Source: Ifrita kowaldi
Taxonomy: Eukaryota > Chordata > Aves > Passeriformes > Cinclosomatidae
Reading direction: 5' to 3'
DNA length: 64,000 nucleotides
NCBI GenBank assembly: GCA_013398055.1
Contig: VZRS01006720.1
Span: 7,085 to 71,084 of the forward strand
The notes beneath the pieces were generated by a model. That model was not told the DNA's origin and made no database searches. It was given only the letters and a program-made list of their open reading frames with translations. The translations under genes and the position numbers were made by a program. Positions 12,501 to 24,104 of this stretch are shown in pieces. Each line of letters begins with the position of its first letter. Within the stretch, counting starts at the first letter, position 1.

Positions 12501-15500
12501 TACAGAATTCCTGAGAAATGACATCTGTAGCCCCTCCTTTGTCTGCTGATGAAATCACTCCATCATAGAAGGTCACTGGGTTGGTCGGGCCAGGTTGGAT
12601 GAGACTCTGAGTAACCTGGTCTAGTGAAAGGTGTCCCTGCCCACGCAGAGGGGTTGGAACTAGATGATCTTTAAGGTCCCTTCCAACCTAGGCTGTTCTG
12701 TGGTTCTATGAAACATGTTTCCCATTCTGTTCCTCTTTCTGCATGCACTGTCATGGAGCTTTGGTTTTAGCTTTGCTTCTGTTGATGAAATTGTCTTCAG
12801 TTGACTGCAGTGTCTCAGAGACTTGAATTTCTTGCAAAGCAATTCATGATAGACATTAATCATATACAGATAGATGTGATCAAAAAAAATTGGGATTTTT
12901 TGTAAGCATGTTGTTTATCTCAGTTCTTCAGATACAGATACATAGAGCATAAATTATTGTAGATATGAATGTTGGAAAACTATTTAAAACTACAGCTCAT
13001 GCAACTTATTTAATGGAATCCATCCAGTAGAATTATGTTTTATAGTCTGAAAGGTATTAAAATTAAATACCTAGTAATGTTTTAATGATAACTTGTTTGT
13101 ATCTACTATCAACTGTACCTACTTGATAAAATAGAACCAAAAAAATACTTTGTTTTTCAGTTACGCCTGCTGAGGCATAGTGCAAGGTGCAAATTATACA
13201 CTGTGTTGCATCTTGTGATCTGGAGTTCCTCCTTGAAAATAATCTCAGTGGTGACCTAGCTACTATGTAGTTACTACTACATCTTTTTAGTTACAGGAAA
13301 ACTGTGTCTCTGAGGGCTTCATTGCTTTTATAGCTCAAACTAAAGCAAAAATGAAAAAGTAGCTGATACCCCTGTCCCCAAAACAGAGCCTGTCATTCAC
13401 TGACTGGATATTCGCTACCTAGATAACAGTGAGTCTTGCTGTCCAGTATGTATGCAAATCAATACATAGATATTCAGACACTGTTATCAGTATGTGGGTT
13501 TATCATTCATTAAAGTTTCTACAACATATTTTGGCTTTGAAAAGAGTGCTTTAAGACATCAAACATAGCAGACATACTGAAAAAAATGTATTGTCATAGC
13601 TCCATGTTTAGATGTTAAAGGCATATATTTCTTTTGATGTTCTCTTGAAGCTTGACCAAGAATGTTCCAATGTTTGTTTGCACTATGGCATATCCTACTG
13701 TGCCTTGCCCTCTACATGTATTTGAGCCAAGATACCGACTCATGATTCGCAGGAGTATGGAAACTGGAACAAAACAGTTTGGGATGTGCATAAGTGATTC
13801 TCAAAATGGGTAGGTTTACATCCTAATTCTAACCTTCCATCTCTTATGTCATTTTTAATTACAAAAAGCATCTTTTCAGAAGTGTATAATTGCATTACTG
13901 ACAAGGTCTCTTTTCAAGTTTTGCAGATTATGGTTGCATGCTGCAAATCAGGAACGTTCATTTTCTACCTGATGGACGGTCTGTTGTTGATACAATTGGT
14001 GGAAAGAGATTTAGAGTTTTACGGAGAGGGATGAAAGATGGTTATTGCACTGCAGACATTGAATATTTGGAAGATGTTAAGGTATCCAGAATGCTATCTA
14101 AATACTTACTAGTATTAATATACCAAGATTTTTGCTTGATTTGTTCTTGAAAGCTCTTTCAAATTTTTAGGTCCCTGGAAGCTAGCTTAATTTTTTTATT
14201 ACTATAAAACAAATAAGAAAACTATAGTTTTTGTTTCAACAATAGTTTGAAGCTGTAACTTTAAAAATATCACTAGACTTATTTACCATTCAGTCATTAG
14301 CAGTCAAGATTAAGGAGAATGCAGGAGATGTATCTAAATATAGTTGAAATTGAGTGGGTTTTTATTTTAGCTTAAACACCTTAATTGTTTCTTTATCACT
14401 AATCATATTTTCATAACTTTCCTCCTACAGGTTGCTGATGAAGAAGAGCTAAAGAAATTGAGAGAGCTTCACAATTTTGTTTACAGTCAGGCCTGCAGTT
14501 GGTTCCAAAACTTAAGAAACAAATTTCGCACTCAAATTCTTCAGCACTTCGGACCAATGCCTGACAGGGAGGAAAATATACAGGTGAGATATAATTTAAT
14601 ATTAATTATTAGATGCTTATTTCTAAAAACAAAAACCCTATTTAATAACTGCTAAGTATTAAAGAGCAACTCCCACTTTTTTCTCCAGCTTCAAAGGCAA
14701 TAAGGCTTGCACCTTGTTTCTCTTAAAATGAGCAACAAAAAGCAATTCTGTCACTGATCAGCAGTTTCTCCAGGAAAAGATGATATGCTGATGTGGTAAT
14801 AAAACTAGTAAACTGAAAACACTTTAAATACCAGTAGCACTGTGTAACACTGTTAGAATTCAAAGTGGAAAAGCCCTCTATTTTCTCCCCTGTGAAAGTC
14901 AGGAAAAAAACTGAAACTCCCACATGCAGGCAGTGCCCTTTGGCAAAGCGGTAATCACAAATATAACTTTCCTCCTTTCTGAGCTAATGCCATAAACTGT
15001 TGCAGCTGCTAGGATTTGACAATGTTTCTTAAGAATGCTGCAGCAATCTATATTGGTGATGATTATAAACAATTAATGAAGGTGAGATCCTGAGGGAGTG
15101 GAGGCTGTAGAAAAGTAACATTTAAAAATACATTAAAATCGGTTTTCAAAGCAGAGTTATGTGTGAATTGGTATCTTAGGGGAGCTTGTCCCGCACCCAT
15201 CTGCTACTAACTATTATGAGACTATATTAACCTGTCTGGGGGGACTGTAGATGTTGTAGAGGCCTGTGCATGAAGGCAGAAGTGATTTTAGGACCATTTA
15301 ATAAAAATAGATTTGAAACAGCATTATAGGAAAGAGGAATACATGTGCAAAACCAGAGTAATTAGCAGGGCAGCAATACTGCGGGTATGTACCTGAGATT
15401 TATAATAGGACACAAATGTGTCAGCTGTCTGATACAGCTGCAAGTGAGGAAATGTCATCCTGGAGTGTACCACTACCACTAGTATTTTTGCAAATCATTT

Positions 15501-16280
15501 GAGCCACTTAATATTCTCTGCAGTGTTAGGACCTCTGCTGAGGAGTGTTGAGTCCCGTTCAAGGCCTGACATCTAATGGTTGCTGTTGGTAATTAAAGTA
15601 CAGGAAAAAGTTACAGAATATGTTTTAACAGCTTAGAAGAAACTTAGGAAGTAGCCCTGCTCTGTCTAGAAGGTAATGAGAAAGGGAGTGGAATTGGGAG
15701 ATGACAGAGAAGTCCATCAAATAAAGGTAATTATAATGAAAACATTAGGCTTCAAGAATATTCAAGCCTTAAGAACAGCATGAGAAGTATTAGATTTAAT
15801 TTTTATCGGGGAGGTTTGTTATAGGGTGACTGTCCTGTACTTAGCCATCTTTTCCCAAGGAACCTATGAGCTTCCTATGTTGTGTTAAAAATAATTGCTT
15901 TATAAAGCTTAGTTTAAGTGTACTTTGTTTGACTTCTCAGTTGAGGAGAAGAGATCCTTTCAGCACTTTTCTGATCTCATAGATCTGGGATTCTCTAGTT
16001 ACTATCTAAAGTAGTTGCTTTAAAGTAGTCTTGGTCATTGATGACTTTGTCTTTTGATGTCTTCATGGTAGTCAACTATACGGCATTGGTTATGGGTAAC
16101 CAGCTTATGTTTTATTTTTAGGCAATGCCCAATGGTCCTGCTTGGTGTTGGTGGCTTCTAGCTGTTCTCCCAGTAGACCCCAGATACCAGCTGTCAGTTC
16201 TCTCCATGATGTCTTTAAAAGACCGTCTGATAAAAATCCAACATATACTGACATATTTTTCTAGAGACCAATCCAAGTGA
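1..16280 (+). CDS. LONRF1: LONRF1, LON peptidase N-terminal domain and RING finger protein 1 (5' partial gene, 12 exons)
   Basis: Joined coding exons: 1-203, 6853-6971, 8706-8828, 9434-9580, 10105-10342, 10425-10515, 11298-11412, 11961-12082, 13651-13809, 13919-14081, 14431-14583, 16122-16280. All introns are GT-AG, phases agree throughout, and they give 596 residues to a TGA stop. Order: the tail of a first RING-like region, TPR-like helices (about residues 45-150), a Ser/Lys-rich linker (about 200-290), a C3HC4 RING (about 300-340), then a LON substrate-binding domain to the C-terminus. The family is thought to act as RING-type E3 ubiquitin ligases. The LON domain is the N-terminal (substrate) part of Lon only, with no protease or AAA region. 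The C-terminus (YFSRDQSK) and the linker stretch LKRVSSEPLLSGQ point to LONRF1 rather than LONRF2 or LONRF3. About 180 residues are missing at the N-terminus compared with the human protein (from memory). Confidence 0.95.
2590..2890 (-). repeat. Degraded CR1 fragment
   Basis: Plus strand carries the reverse complement of CR1 3'-end text: ACAGCCTCTCTGGGCAACCTG, a diverged AAAAATCTCCTTATTTC, and later AAGCCTAATTCTCTCGGCACC. Much more diverged than the other copies here. Confidence 0.7.
3470..3927 (-). repeat. CR1 LINE 3'-end fragment, part 1
   Basis: Begins at AGAATTGTTTAGGTTGGAAAAG and continues GTCCAACC...GGTGACTCCACCACTGC...TTGCCCTTCCCTGGACTCAC, the reverse complement of the avian CR1 3' end. 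It stops at an LTR insertion and resumes at 4571. Confidence 0.88.
3928..4570 (-). mobile_element. Solo LTR of an avian endogenous retrovirus nested in a CR1 copy
   Basis: A 643-base block interrupts the CR1 sequence and is flanked on both sides by GTGAGG (3922-3927 and 4571-4576), a 6-base target-site duplication. Read on the minus strand it starts TGTGGGAACCC, has an A/T-rich promoter-like part, then AATAAA within GACTTAATAAAACAAC, and ends ...GTGATA. These are features of a non-coding LTR. No gag, pol or env sequence is present, so it is a solo LTR left after recombination. The 6-base duplication suggests a class II (ERVK-like) element; that class is inference. Confidence 0.75.
4571..5060 (-). 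repeat. CR1 LINE fragment, part 2
   Basis: Continues the copy from 3470: GTGAGGGGCCCAAAACTGGA, TCTTCTGCCACTGGGCAGC, GTAGATCAACACTCCCACCC and GATGAAGATATTAAAAGCACTGG are all reverse-complement CR1. The two parts together are one 5'-truncated insertion. Confidence 0.87.
6853..6971 (+). CDS. LONRF1: LONRF1 TPR exon
   Basis: Acceptor ...TCTGTCTGCAG, donor GAG|GTAAGT. Encodes a TPR-like helix pair with RIYRAESYVGLQEYKTAI and ends NWPE. Phase 1 to phase 0. It follows a 6.6 kb first intron. Confidence 0.93.
6972..8705 (+). other. LONRF1 intron 2
   Basis: 1.7 kb with T-rich tracts (for example near 7935 and 8249). No repeat or exon recognised. Confidence 0.7.
8706..8828 (+). CDS. LONRF1: LONRF1 TPR exon
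   Basis: 41 codons, phase 0 at both ends. Encodes VYFRKGKVLQDSGFVGDALQ and ALDEDFLPAKLEVEK, the second TPR-like unit. Donor is AAG|GTAATT. Confidence 0.93.
9434..9580 (+). CDS. LONRF1: LONRF1 linker exon
   Basis: 49 codons, phase 0 at both ends, starting ILCDVLSPEKLGESLKES. Low-complexity linker between TPR and RING. Acceptor TTTTTTCTAG, donor CAG|GTAACA. Confidence 0.88.
10105..10342 (+). CDS. LONRF1: LONRF1 linker exon (phospho-motif rich)
   Basis: Encodes NRAQSAHALNST, then LKRVSSEPLLSGQ and LLKRKLSFSEQD. These Ser-rich basic motifs are what mark the gene as LONRF1. RVSS and RKLS fit the R-x-x-S pattern of basophilic kinases; that phosphorylation is inference. Ends in phase 1 at GGAG|GTAAAC, only 82 bases before the next exon. 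Confidence 0.92.
10425..10515 (+). CDS. LONRF1: LONRF1 RING exon, first half
   Basis: Encodes GTIPGDLIDASDFECSLCMR, with the first two zinc-ligand cysteines of the RING (CSLC). The preceding intron of 82 bases is unusually short. Donor GAG|GTAAGA. Confidence 0.92.
11298..11412 (+). CDS. LONRF1: LONRF1 RING exon, second half
   Basis: Encodes the rest of the C3HC4 RING: TPCGHTFCKGCLERC, then CPLCKESLKE. All cysteine and histidine ligands are present, so the zinc-binding site looks intact. Phase 2 to phase 0. Confidence 0.95.
11961..12082 (+). CDS. LONRF1: LONRF1 post-RING helical exon
   Basis: Encodes YLASRKYSITELLEELIMKY and an acidic/basic helix (ELFERKRIHAEETAEH) linking RING to LON domain. 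Acceptor TTGTTTACAG, donor CCAA|GTAAGC. The following intron holds two opposed CR1 fragments. Confidence 0.93.
12165..12555 (-). repeat. CR1 fragment in LONRF1 intron 8
   Basis: Reverse-complement CR1: TCCCTCTGGATATCATCCCA, CTTGGGGTCATCAGCAAATTTGCTGAGGGTGCA, AGACCCGAGGGACACCACTG. This is CR1 sequence upstream of the usual short 3' tail. Confidence 0.88.
12565..12715 (+). repeat. CR1 3'-end fragment, opposite orientation
   Basis: Sense CR1 3' terminus: CTGGTCTAGTGAAAGGTGTCCCTGCCC, TTGGAACTAGATGATCTTTAAGGTCCCTTCCAACC, ending GTTCTGTGGTTCTATGAAAC, the 3' tail region of CR1. Lies head to head with the fragment just before it. Confidence 0.88.
13651..13809 (+). CDS. LONRF1: LONRF1 LON domain exon 1
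   Basis: Starts the LON substrate-binding domain: VPMFVCTMAYPTVPCPLHVF, then EPRYRLMIRR and TKQFGMC. The F-EPRYR motif is the hallmark of the Lon N-domain. Donor ATGG|GTAGGT. Confidence 0.95.
13919..14081 (+). CDS. LONRF1: LONRF1 LON domain exon 2
   Basis: Encodes FADYGCMLQIRNVHFLPDGR and GKRFRVLRRGMKDGYCTADI. Acceptor is CTTTTCAAG; a nearby TTTTGCAG lies inside the exon and would break the frame, so the upstream site was chosen. Confidence 0.95.
14431..14583 (+). CDS. LONRF1: LONRF1 LON domain exon 3
   Basis: 51 codons, phase 0 at both ends. Encodes LRELHNFVYSQACSWFQNL and the helix ending QHFGPMPDREENIQ. Acceptor CTCCTACAG, donor CAG|GTGAGA. Confidence 0.95.
14584..16121 (+). other. LONRF1 intron 11
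   Basis: 1.5 kb. No exon, CR1 or LTR recognised. Confidence 0.7.
16122..16280 (+). CDS. LONRF1: LONRF1 terminal coding exon
   Basis: Encodes AMPNGPAWCWWLLAVLPVDP, then a helix ending ILTYFSRDQSK and TGA. The C-terminal residues match human LONRF1 as I recall it. Confidence 0.96.
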   Translation, partial: AMPNGPAWCWWLLAVLPVDPRYQLSVLSMMSLKDRLIKIQHILTYFSRDQSK

Positions 16281-17370
16281 CTAACCGCCTGGGTCTTCCT
16301 GAAAAGTTACTCTGTTCTGGTTGTAGTAGCAGCTGGAATTTTTGCTGCCTTTGCACATCTAGCACTGGTTTGAGAAGTGTAATGGAACTGGTTTTTCTCT
16401 CCACCCTCTTGGCTTCCTGAACCATATGGTTCATTGAATGCACACTTTCTTCAACTACGAGAGAAGACCACTGATAATTGCACAAAGTCAATCCAGCTAG
16501 ATATGTTTTTCACGTTATCTACATTAAAATTTGCACTACATAGAAAAGAACCTTTTTGAGACTTGATCATTTTAGCAATTGACTTTTCTAAGCTGTGGAA
16601 GTGCAGGACCTTAAGGCTGACAGTCCAAGTTTACAACATAGAGGAGGTAATAAAGGTTTTACATATATTTGCCTCATACAACTGTTCTTTTGCTGTTTGC
16701 ACAAATATTTGAAATATAGTATTGAATGTCACAGTTGGATATTACTACTCTCGTTTAACTATCTTGACCATGAATATGGCACAGATTTTTTTAAGTTATC
16801 TTGTAAATGTATGCATCACAAAACAGGTGACATGAACTGTATGCTGAACTGAGAGCCAACTTTAAGGAACAAATGCAGAAAAAAAAGGTACTTCTGTCTA
16901 AAAATACTTAAACTGTGAATATGGTTTACATACCTAGGCCTGTACATGTTAGAGGAAACTGAAATCTAAATGCTAGTACCAGTTACATTTCTACTGGGCT
17001 TTTCAGGCTGTTCTTCCAGAGCACACACTTAGTTTGTAGAGCTTAGAAGAAGAAATCTTAGAGTGTGCGTGCGTGTGTCTGTTGGGGATTGTGCATCCAG
17101 GATTCAGAAGCTTAAAGTTTTATTTGACCCTTTTAAGTTGGTGCAAATGTGAGTTCTATGCCTTATTCATATCAATAGTAGAGCACACTGCAGTGGCAAG
17201 GTTAGCGTCATGCTGCCAATAGGTACTTTTTGTAATTAAAGGTTTGCATATTTGTGAATATGTCTGATACTGGCTTTCTTGTATGTAAATCATTTGTAAA
17301 ATATTTCTTAAATCTTGCTTTTGCTAATATATTTAATTTTCAATAAAAGCTAAAAGTTTGTAATATTTTT
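16281..17370 (+). other. LONRF1: LONRF1 3' untranslated region (probable)
   Basis: No further coding potential after the stop. AT-rich sequence runs to a consensus AATAAA near 17342 with a T-rich stretch downstream. Later AATAAA hexamers near 17808, 17848 and 18006 could serve longer transcripts. Transcript data would be needed to set the end. Confidence 0.6.
17342..17347 (+). terminator. Candidate LONRF1 poly(A) signal AATAAA
   Basis: Canonical hexamer about 1.06 kb after the stop, followed by a T-rich region (TTTGTAATATTTTTAACTTT). The best of several candidates by position; not proven. Confidence 0.5.
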
Positions 17371-20300
17371 AACTTTGTCAGAAACTAAAAATCACTTTCC
17401 TTTTCCATGTGCTTGTATTCTGGGATCTTAAGTAAACCAGAAGCTGCTGGTTAACCTACATTAAGGTTGTGAGCACTTCGTGATGTAACTGGTGTGTACA
17501 TAATCTGTTTCTGATTGTAGTACCTGTCCCAGACTGATTACTGGTCAGACGAGTTTTTTCCTGGTGTCCTGCTTTTCTTTCTACTTAGTTTAAATCAGGT
17601 ATGAAGTTTGCATTTTGCAAAACTTAGAAGTTGTAGGAAACTGTCCTTGCAGAGCAGTGAGGTATTTCACTGACTTACTAGTCAGATACTCGGGCCTTGT
17701 TCTCTTCTGGAGTTCAAGGCTGGATATATTACAGGCAGCCTGAAATCTGCTGGATCATCTTCTAATGTCAGTTTCCATCTAGGGTAAATTTCCCCTTTAG
17801 GGGATGAATAAAGTCCTGGATGAATATTTGGAAAGCTTTATTTGCATAATAAAAGAAGAAGGGGAATCCTCTATTTTTCCACTTCCATATGCTATAACCT
17901 TAGAAATGTAATCTTTGTATCACCATGATCTTCTTAAGAATGGAGGTGGCAGGATTTTTTTTCCTTGGCAGTTAAAAGTCCCTATAGCCAGGCTTGAAAT
18001 ACCCAAATAAACCAGTGGTATTTTTTTTTCTTCTTGCCAAGAGCTTGAGTTTGAAACTGACTATTCCCTACTCTGCTGAAGGATGTGGCTTTTAAGTGTC
18101 TTTATACATTCCCATGACTTTAATACAGTAAAAATGCAAGTATCAATTGGGTTGCACTGTCCTGTCCTTAAAGGAGTTTTACTTCTAGAATATATAAACT
18201 ATGTAGGGCAAAACTTTATTGAAAAAAAACCAGCAACAATATGAAAAGCAAAGTTACTGTGTTTAACAAATGCTTCATTAAGGTTGATTATAAGTACTAC
18301 TCTTCAGTAACCATTCCACAGATGTGATTATTCTAGGTGCTCTTGGGAATGATAGAAAATGGAGATTGGGGATGAAATATTTTTAAGAGGTTTCTTATAT
18401 TGGATTTTTTTAAAGTGAATATTTTGTGTACCAGATTTTGTTGCTTTGTGCAGTTACAGTGGGGCAGAACAACAAACACAACTGAATGTTTGCAAAGCCC
18501 TTTCAGTAAATAGGTTGGAGAGAGTACCATGCTGTACTTTGTACATAGTATTTTGAATTTGGGGAGTACCTTCTTATTCTTACAGTTACTTGTTAAATTT
18601 TCTTCCTCTCCCCTTCCCCATCACACAGCACGGCTTCTTTATCTATCGAACAATAGAACAGCAGTTGGCCAAGGACAAAGTTCGGTCCCCTTATATTATT
18701 ATAGTGAGGTTCAAAATCAATGTAATTAAGCCTGAATGGAATGCAAGGGATCTAGATGAGCAAAAGGGAAAAGAGGAAAGCTCCCTTCCTTTGTAGGCAA
18801 GGTACAACACCATTACTGATTAATCTTGCCTGATGATGCGCAACAGTCTACAAAATAGCCAACCTTTCATTTTCTGTCAAATTTAATGGAGTCTCCTTTG
18901 CTCGGCAGCACTCCTGGACTAGCCAACAAGAGCTACTCTAAAGTATTGTTGGGGCACCTTATTTATGAGACTATGCCTTCTTTGTTCAGTCATAAGATTG
19001 ACAAGTTGATGTAGAAATGTTCTTTATGTAAGCATGAGAACAAAACTGAGATGTGTCTTAAAAGATCGGTGATCCATAAATAGCTATACAGATGTGCATG
19101 TATGTTAATATGAGAGAACTCATAAACTTCAACATGGTGAGGTAGAGTCACCATACTCAGAAATATCTGCGTGGAAGTGATGTGTATTTTTCAAACCTTT
19201 CTGGCAACCTCTTCCCGGTTTTGTTAAATTATGGCCAGAGATCTCACTGAAATTCTTAATTTATTATTAATATTCACCTCTAGCATTTTACTCTTACCAA
19301 ACATAATTTCTTGTAACTGCTTGCTACCCTGGATGAGCACCAATGAACGTTAGGTTTAGAAACTTCAGCCTTCTTGGTACGAAATGGCAACTTCATGTTT
19401 CTCCATCTCACTTGATTTTTCTTTTGGCAATTAGCAAATATTTGTCACATTCATCTAGTAAATTGTTTCTGTGGGGGCCTTTTACTGGCCCTAAGTTTCT
19501 TTAAGGAAAATGTGCAAAGGTGACTGTAAGATATGTTGATGGGAGAGAAACTTGAAGCAATGTTAGAACATTCGTAGAAAGATGTTTGTTCAGAACCCCG
19601 TGAAAGATGAGGCCAGATTCAAACATTGCTAAATGCTTTACAAAACTTATGTCATCTTTTCGGTTTTTTAAGTGATCTAACCCATTCCTTTGAGCTCTGC
19701 ATCAGTATGTGTGGGGTGGGGTAAATATCTGCCAGATACTCAAATTGTGCTTTAGACTCACTTGCATTAATGACAGATGAGACAGGGTAGAGTTACCTGC
19801 ACAGCTGAGCCCTGGAAAACAGCACCGGGGAGCCCCACAGTACCAGGCTCTGCTCACTTGACATTGAGGCAGGGACAGTTCCTAGACAGAATGGTTGTCT
19901 TTTGAGTCCTCTCAGGAGGAGTAGACAAACCACGTCTGCCTGACCTGCACCTCACCACGGCTGAGATGTTTTTTCAGTACTGACTTTGACTATAAAGACC
20001 TGGATATCTACAACTGGATTTATAATGGGAAGAAGGTTTTCCATTTAGTAGATGAAACTACTTCCTGTTTAAGGAAGATAGTATCCATGGTATCACACTG
20101 AAATCTGTCCATTATCCTTTCATTTATGTGCTTTTCTACAATTAAAAAAGCCAAAAAACCTAAAGCTGTAAGATGTTTAATCATAGGATTTAAGATATTT
20201 TAAGGCCTTTACCAAAACAAAACAAAATAGAGTCTACTGAGCCTTGATTTTTGTGAAGTTATGCTTTCCTGTACACTCATGACTGCAACTGCTTTTACGA

Positions 20301-23300
20301 GCAAAGACCAATAGCAGGATTACAGTGTGGATTAAAAAAAAATAATTGCACTCTTGATAGTAGAAGTGACATAGTTAAATTGGAGTCGGAAATGCCTATG
20401 AGGATGTGACAGGCTCTCTAGGACAAAATGTTCTGAGTGTTAGAGAGAAAGCAGTTGGTAAAGAAGTCTTTACAATTCCAGTTGAGGGGTTTGGTTTTGT
20501 TTAGTAAGTAAGTTGGAAAGATGTCCTATATTGGAAATAACTTTTAAAGCATACTGAATATGAACCTGTACTAGCTATGAAACTGGCCATTTAGTAGATG
20601 TTTAGTTTTAGAAAAGGGAAGTGATGTAACGGGAAACTGGAGGCTGTGCCGTATTAAGACAAATACAGTCACTCTCCAGTCCAAACAAATTCTCTGGAGC
20701 TTGGCATCTTAATTGTATTATCTGTTTGAGTGAGTTTGGGTTCCTTGTGCTCAAGAGCTTTCTGGTCCATCAGCTCAGAATGTTTTTATCAGCATAAAGA
20801 GCTATAGGAAGGGCTTGGCAAAGTGGGCTACTAGGTTCTCCCTGACAGTGCTGTAGAGGGAGGAGTGATGTTTCTTTCTTTTCTTGGTTTTTTCCTTCTT
20901 TTTCATGTTTCCCTTCTTGCATCAGACCTCACTCAGTTATGACTGAGGGCTCCTTGCGGGGGCCACAGCCCATCCTCTTTCCCTGCCAGTGTATCAGACC
21001 CATTCTCCAGATGCTTCAGCTGCCTGCTGGATGAAATCCTGGAGTATGAGAAGCACCAAGTGAACGACAGCCCATTCTTTTCTGTGAAAAGCTCTGTCGT
21101 TGAAAAAGACTTGAACTTAATGCTTGATATTCACAAGCATCTGTTGAGCTTCTGGCAGCTTGTTTGCTGTACTATTTTTCTGTGAAGATATCCTCCTACT
21201 GGTGATGACATCTGTCATCGGGAGGGGAGACAGAGAGAAAAGCTGTTACAGTTCATTCTTTTACCAACTTCTGTGCAAATACATCTTCATTCCTTCCTAA
21301 AGCAGTTTTGAATTTTACCTCCCACAGGGAACAACAAATCTGTCTAAGATCATCTTTGCACTCAGGCAATACTCTTCAGGAAGTAAATCCTGTGGAAAGC
21401 TCCCCACTGTAGCTGAACTGACATTTCATAGTCATCATATTCATACAGAAGAAAGATAACAGGACCTGTCTGAGGCCTGCTACAAGACTGCCAACGCAGA
21501 AACCCAAAGCTCTAGAGGCAAGCTCTGTTGCAGTTATTTAAGGAAACAAACTGAGACAGTGTGGGGGGAAAAGGGGAGATCAAGATCTTGCCTTCCCACA
21601 GATCCCTGCATGCCTGCGGTGGTTAAAGAACTCTTCTAAGAACTGAGGGAAAGGTGAAGTGTTGTCCTTTCCTCCAGTAGAAAGGGGATCAAATCGCTTA
21701 TAACCAGGGTGGCTGTTCTAACATGCACAGTGCATGTTAGGTTTTGTGTGGATAGATGTGCTTTGAGGTCCCAATTGGAACACTAACTTTGTGTTTCCTG
21801 ATAGGGCTGATTGGTAAGAGGCTGTTTTGCCCTGTTAAGATCTAAAACGCTTCTGCAAAAGTGCAACAGCAGATGCTTAAGTGGCTTCAGGTCCCTCTCA
21901 CCCAGGTAGCCACTGCACAGCAACAGTGAGGAACTTTGAGTGCCCACATTTATATCACAAATGGAACAGGGATTTGGGAACTGGGACTGCAGTACAATTC
22001 TAGAGGCACTTAAACTCTGCAGGAAATTCTGAGTTTGTGTTGGGAGTTTTCTTGTTGTTTTGGGGGGTTTTTTGTTATTGTTGCTTTTTAATTAACCCTC
22101 GATGAAACTTTTATAACTTTCTCCTCTAGTACATACTTTGAAGCAAGTTTTGAGTGTTCAACAACATTTTACTTCATTTTTGCCTGAGGCCAGAAACCGG
22201 TCGTTCTCATGTGTAAGTTTTTGGAAGTTTTGAACAGGAAGTGTCATCTGAACATGCATAGGCCATGCCAACTGCAACACAATCCAAATACAGTGCAACT
22301 GGCACCTCTGATTTGATTTTAAAACGTGGCTCAGAATTTTCACCATTTCACAATTATGTTGCAGTGCTAAAGAAATCACTGAGGCTGTAAGAAAAGGTCC
22401 AAATGCCCACTCCAGTGAAGGAACAATCATGGTTTTTCATTGGGTATGAATTACTTTAAAACAGGGACTGCCTTAATGCCATTCCCAAGAAGTCTAACGC
22501 ACATCCTCTCCTAGGCCTTCAGTTCACTTTTACAGCTCCCCACAGGCAGCAGATATTAAAACCATACCTTCAGTGTTCTGGATAGATGCTTTAGCCTTTG
22601 AGCTGTGGATGGAGAACAAACCTGTGGGAGCCATGACTGATTTTTCCCTCATTTTACAAAATGGGGTTTTTTAGGGGTTGGCATTTTTGTGGAAATGAAA
22701 TGATGTTAGCACGGCTGAGCACCAGGTGCCACTCACCTGTACCTGAAGCAGTGTAGGATGTAAAAGAAGTTCTGCCCTCAGCACTTCCCTCTGCTAAGTC
22801 CAAACAGTTCTTTGCTGATATCTTTAAAGAACATACACTGTTAAGCAGGTAACTGCTAACTAGGACATGATCTAATTCAAAAACTTTCGTTACAGGTATT
22901 CCAACTCAATTTACCAAATACAAATAAACTTCATTAACTGCTCTATGTAATAGTTTCTGTGAAGATAAAATCACTTTCTTATTTAAGAATTTGTTAGGAT
23001 TGTTTTTAATATTGGGCCAAAAAAGCACAAGTGTTACTGGAGCAATTTCCAGTCTATTGCATCAATGTAATAGTTTGAACAATGAATCAAGGGGAAGTAT
23101 TTTCATTTCACAGTAAAAGCTTTGTGAAGAAGTTTCAGCTAAACTAAACAGCTGACCTTTAAGGCAGCTGGCCTTTAGGGCAGCTACAGAAAGTCCTTGC
23201 AGATACGACAGACTTATGCAGGTTTTGTCTGCTGATCACAGCAACACAGTTAATGTCAGCTGCTGTGTCTTAGTGCTTCTTTGCAAGGCAACTCCTCAAG

Positions 23301-24104
23301 CAAGGATTTGCATCTGAGAGTTCAATACAGACTGCACAAAACCCCCCCAACCAACCCATCCCATCCAAAAGCTGAAGAATGACCATCTCTGTGGCAACTA
23401 AACCACTTAACATGCTCATGCCCAATGTAAATTGGCACAGTTTTACAAATGAAGCTAGTATAATCGGGGTGATAGTAATTTGAGAAAAGTAATTAGAGAC
23501 CAAATAGAGTATTTCAGGTGTTAATGCTCAAATCATCATCTATTACTCATTTTTATTGCATAGGGCAAGCCTACAGACAGCACAGCACTATGGGTTGAAG
23601 AGACACCAGTGTAGTTGTCTATCTCAGCATGGTGCTAAGGTGGGCAGGTGACTAGTAAGCTTGTCAGGATGATTACCCATCAGAGCCAACACCCAGTGTA
23701 GTGCTGGGTAGGGCCGAATAGGAAATGATACCTTCACCTGTTGTGTAACTTTACCCTCAGGTTGTGTATTGTTATGCAGCTGAGTGAGCAGACTGCTGCC
23801 ACCAGGAGGAAGAAAGGCTGCAATCTGCTTTGCAGTTGTTGGCTCTGGTGCCTGTCTGATTACAAAAAGATCCAATTCACTCACCCAAGCCAACAAAAGA
23901 GCATGGACTCTTCCCCCATTAATTCTTCTGCTAATTGAAGTTAACATCACTGTTTTGTCAGGAGAGCTGGCTGACAGCATGCTTTCAGATGTGCCTCAGC
24001 AAGTATGCAGGCATGTACTAACTCGGTAAATAGTTTGCTTGCTAAAAAAATCCTGCAGTCTTGAGGATCTTTACTTCAAAGTCAGTGCTTCCACAAATAC
24101 AGTA
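17371..24104. other. Gene-poor spacer between LONRF1 and PAICS
   Basis: Short open frames only, none with recognisable domains or matching splice sites. The part near LONRF1 may be alternative 3' UTR. Two longer frames (minus 23624-23980 and minus 22158-22430) show no motif I can name. No clear transposable element was recognised here. Confidence 0.6.

Noticed and set aside
18529..18796. Overlapping plus-strand frames after LONRF1
   Set aside because: No similarity to a known domain; probably 3' flanking sequence.
23624..23980. Minus-strand 118-codon frame in the LONRF1-PAICS spacer
   Set aside because: Longest frame there but no domain recognised and antisense frames of similar size overlap it.
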